This document shows positions 5,719-6,100 of a stretch of 6,100 nucleotides of DNA, piece by piece (position 1 is the stretch's first letter; every line of letters starts with the position of its first letter). This DNA is from an uncultured Atopostipes sp. (GTDB taxonomy: Bacteria > Bacillota > Bacilli > Lactobacillales > Carnobacteriaceae_A), in NCBI GenBank assembly GCA_947296835.1, contig CAMYQS010000090.1:1-6100 (forward strand), in the 5' to 3' direction. Made by a program: the position numbers and the translations under genes. Below the pieces are notes generated by a model. It was not told where the DNA came from, did not search any database, and saw only the letters and a program-made list of their open reading frames with translations.

Positions 5719-6100
5719 ATGGAGGTTGTTTTTATCTTTACATTGATTATAAAGACGTTTTTTAGTTTAGTTGTGGCGATGCTTTTGGGTCTAAATGTAT
5801 TCAGTCAGCCTGAATCTATCCAAGCTACTGAAACACAGGGCGAAACCTATATTATAGGTATGGACCAAACGATGGCACCGTTCACCTTTTTGGATGACAA
5901 TGGAGAGCCTGCTGGTTTAGAGTTGGAAATTTTTGAGGCAATTGCTGAAGACCAGGATATTGATTTTCAATATCAAAACATGTCATTTAGTGCCGCACTT
6001 CAAGCACTAGAAACCAAACAAATTGATGGTTTACTAGCCGGGGTAGCGATCACGCCAGAGCGTGCAGAAGTGATTGATTTCTCAACACCAATTATTGAGG
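5719..6100 (+). CDS. Family 3 solute-binding protein domain, N-terminal part (3' end outside window); possibly fused to a permease or sensor
   Basis: The visible 127 codons encode a secretion signal followed by the first lobe of a periplasmic-type binding domain of the polar amino acid (SBP family 3) class. Numbered from the ATG at 5719, a hydrophobic core at about 14-28 (FFSLVVAMLLGLNVF) follows Lys12. The domain begins at GETYIIGMDQTMAPFTFLDDNG (first part 41-60) and shows GLELEIFEAIAE (66-77), IDGLLAGVAITPERAEV (102-118) and DFSTPI (120-125), all typical of the family. There is no cysteine in the signal region, so it is not a lipoprotein; in Gram-positives this suggests fusion to a permease or membrane sensor, which the window cannot show. 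The start is unclear: GGAGG (5721-5725) overlaps the ATG at 5719 and is ideally placed for an ATC at 5734, while a TTG at 5743 gives a normal signal peptide but lies 17 bases from the SD. Confidence 0.85.
   Translation, partial: MEVVFIFTLIIKTFFSLVVAMLLGLNVFSQPESIQATETQGETYIIGMDQTMAPFTFLDDNGEPAGLELEIFEAIAEDQDIDFQYQNMSFSAALQALETKQIDGLLAGVAITPERAEVIDFSTPIIE
5721..5725 (+). promoter_or_regulatory. GGAGG Shine-Dalgarno with no standard start codon at normal spacing
   Basis: A consensus SD lies inside the first candidate start (ATGGAGG). Eight bases downstream the in-frame codon is ATC (5734), not ATG, GTG or TTG. The next standard in-frame start, TTG at 5743, is 17 bases away. Confidence 0.55.

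Overview
The window looks like the chromosome of a low-GC Gram-positive bacterium of the Bacillaceae type, species not determined. The grounds are AT-rich intergenic DNA, strong purine-rich Shine-Dalgarno (SD) sequences, hairpin-plus-T-run terminators, sigma-A-like promoters, a sigma-D-like (motility) promoter, and protein families typical of Bacillus relatives. No mobile element, CRISPR array, rRNA or tRNA was seen.

Layout. (1) 2-226 (+): the 3' end of an unrecognised integral membrane protein, followed by an intrinsic terminator at 246-276. (2) 278-496 (-): a small acidic protein of about 72 residues and unknown function, with a very good sigma-A promoter at 517-545. (3) 643-2460 (+): a transmembrane methyl-accepting chemotaxis protein behind a sigma-D-like promoter (579-604), closed by a strong terminator (2474-2519). 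(4) 2621-5193 (+): a two-gene operon, an iron-dependent alcohol dehydrogenase overlapping by 4 bases a class 3 aldehyde dehydrogenase. A TGTACA-TG-TGTACA palindrome in the leader is a candidate operator, and a 15-bp terminator closes the operon at 5210-5248. (5) 5249-5718: about 470 bases without a convincing gene. They hold three perfect copies of a 9-bp repeat just downstream of a minus-strand promoter, an imperfect palindrome, an extended -10 promoter on the plus strand, and a hairpin that buries an SD and a 3-codon ORF. (6) 5719 to the window end (+): the start of a family 3 solute-binding protein, cut by the window edge. Its start codon is problematic and it has no lipoprotein cysteine.

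How the parts work together. The two dehydrogenases form a self-contained route from a primary alcohol through the aldehyde to the carboxylic acid, probably for use or detoxification of alcohols and aldehydes; the substrate cannot be read from the sequence. The chemoreceptor has its own promoter and terminator, so it is a separate transcription unit of the motility regulon, and a functional link to the dehydrogenases is not shown.

The genes are ordinary families and I see no clear undescribed multi-gene system. The points most worth a second look are regulatory: the palindrome in the dehydrogenase leader, the repeat and antisense promoter after the operon, and the leader and start of the solute-binding gene.
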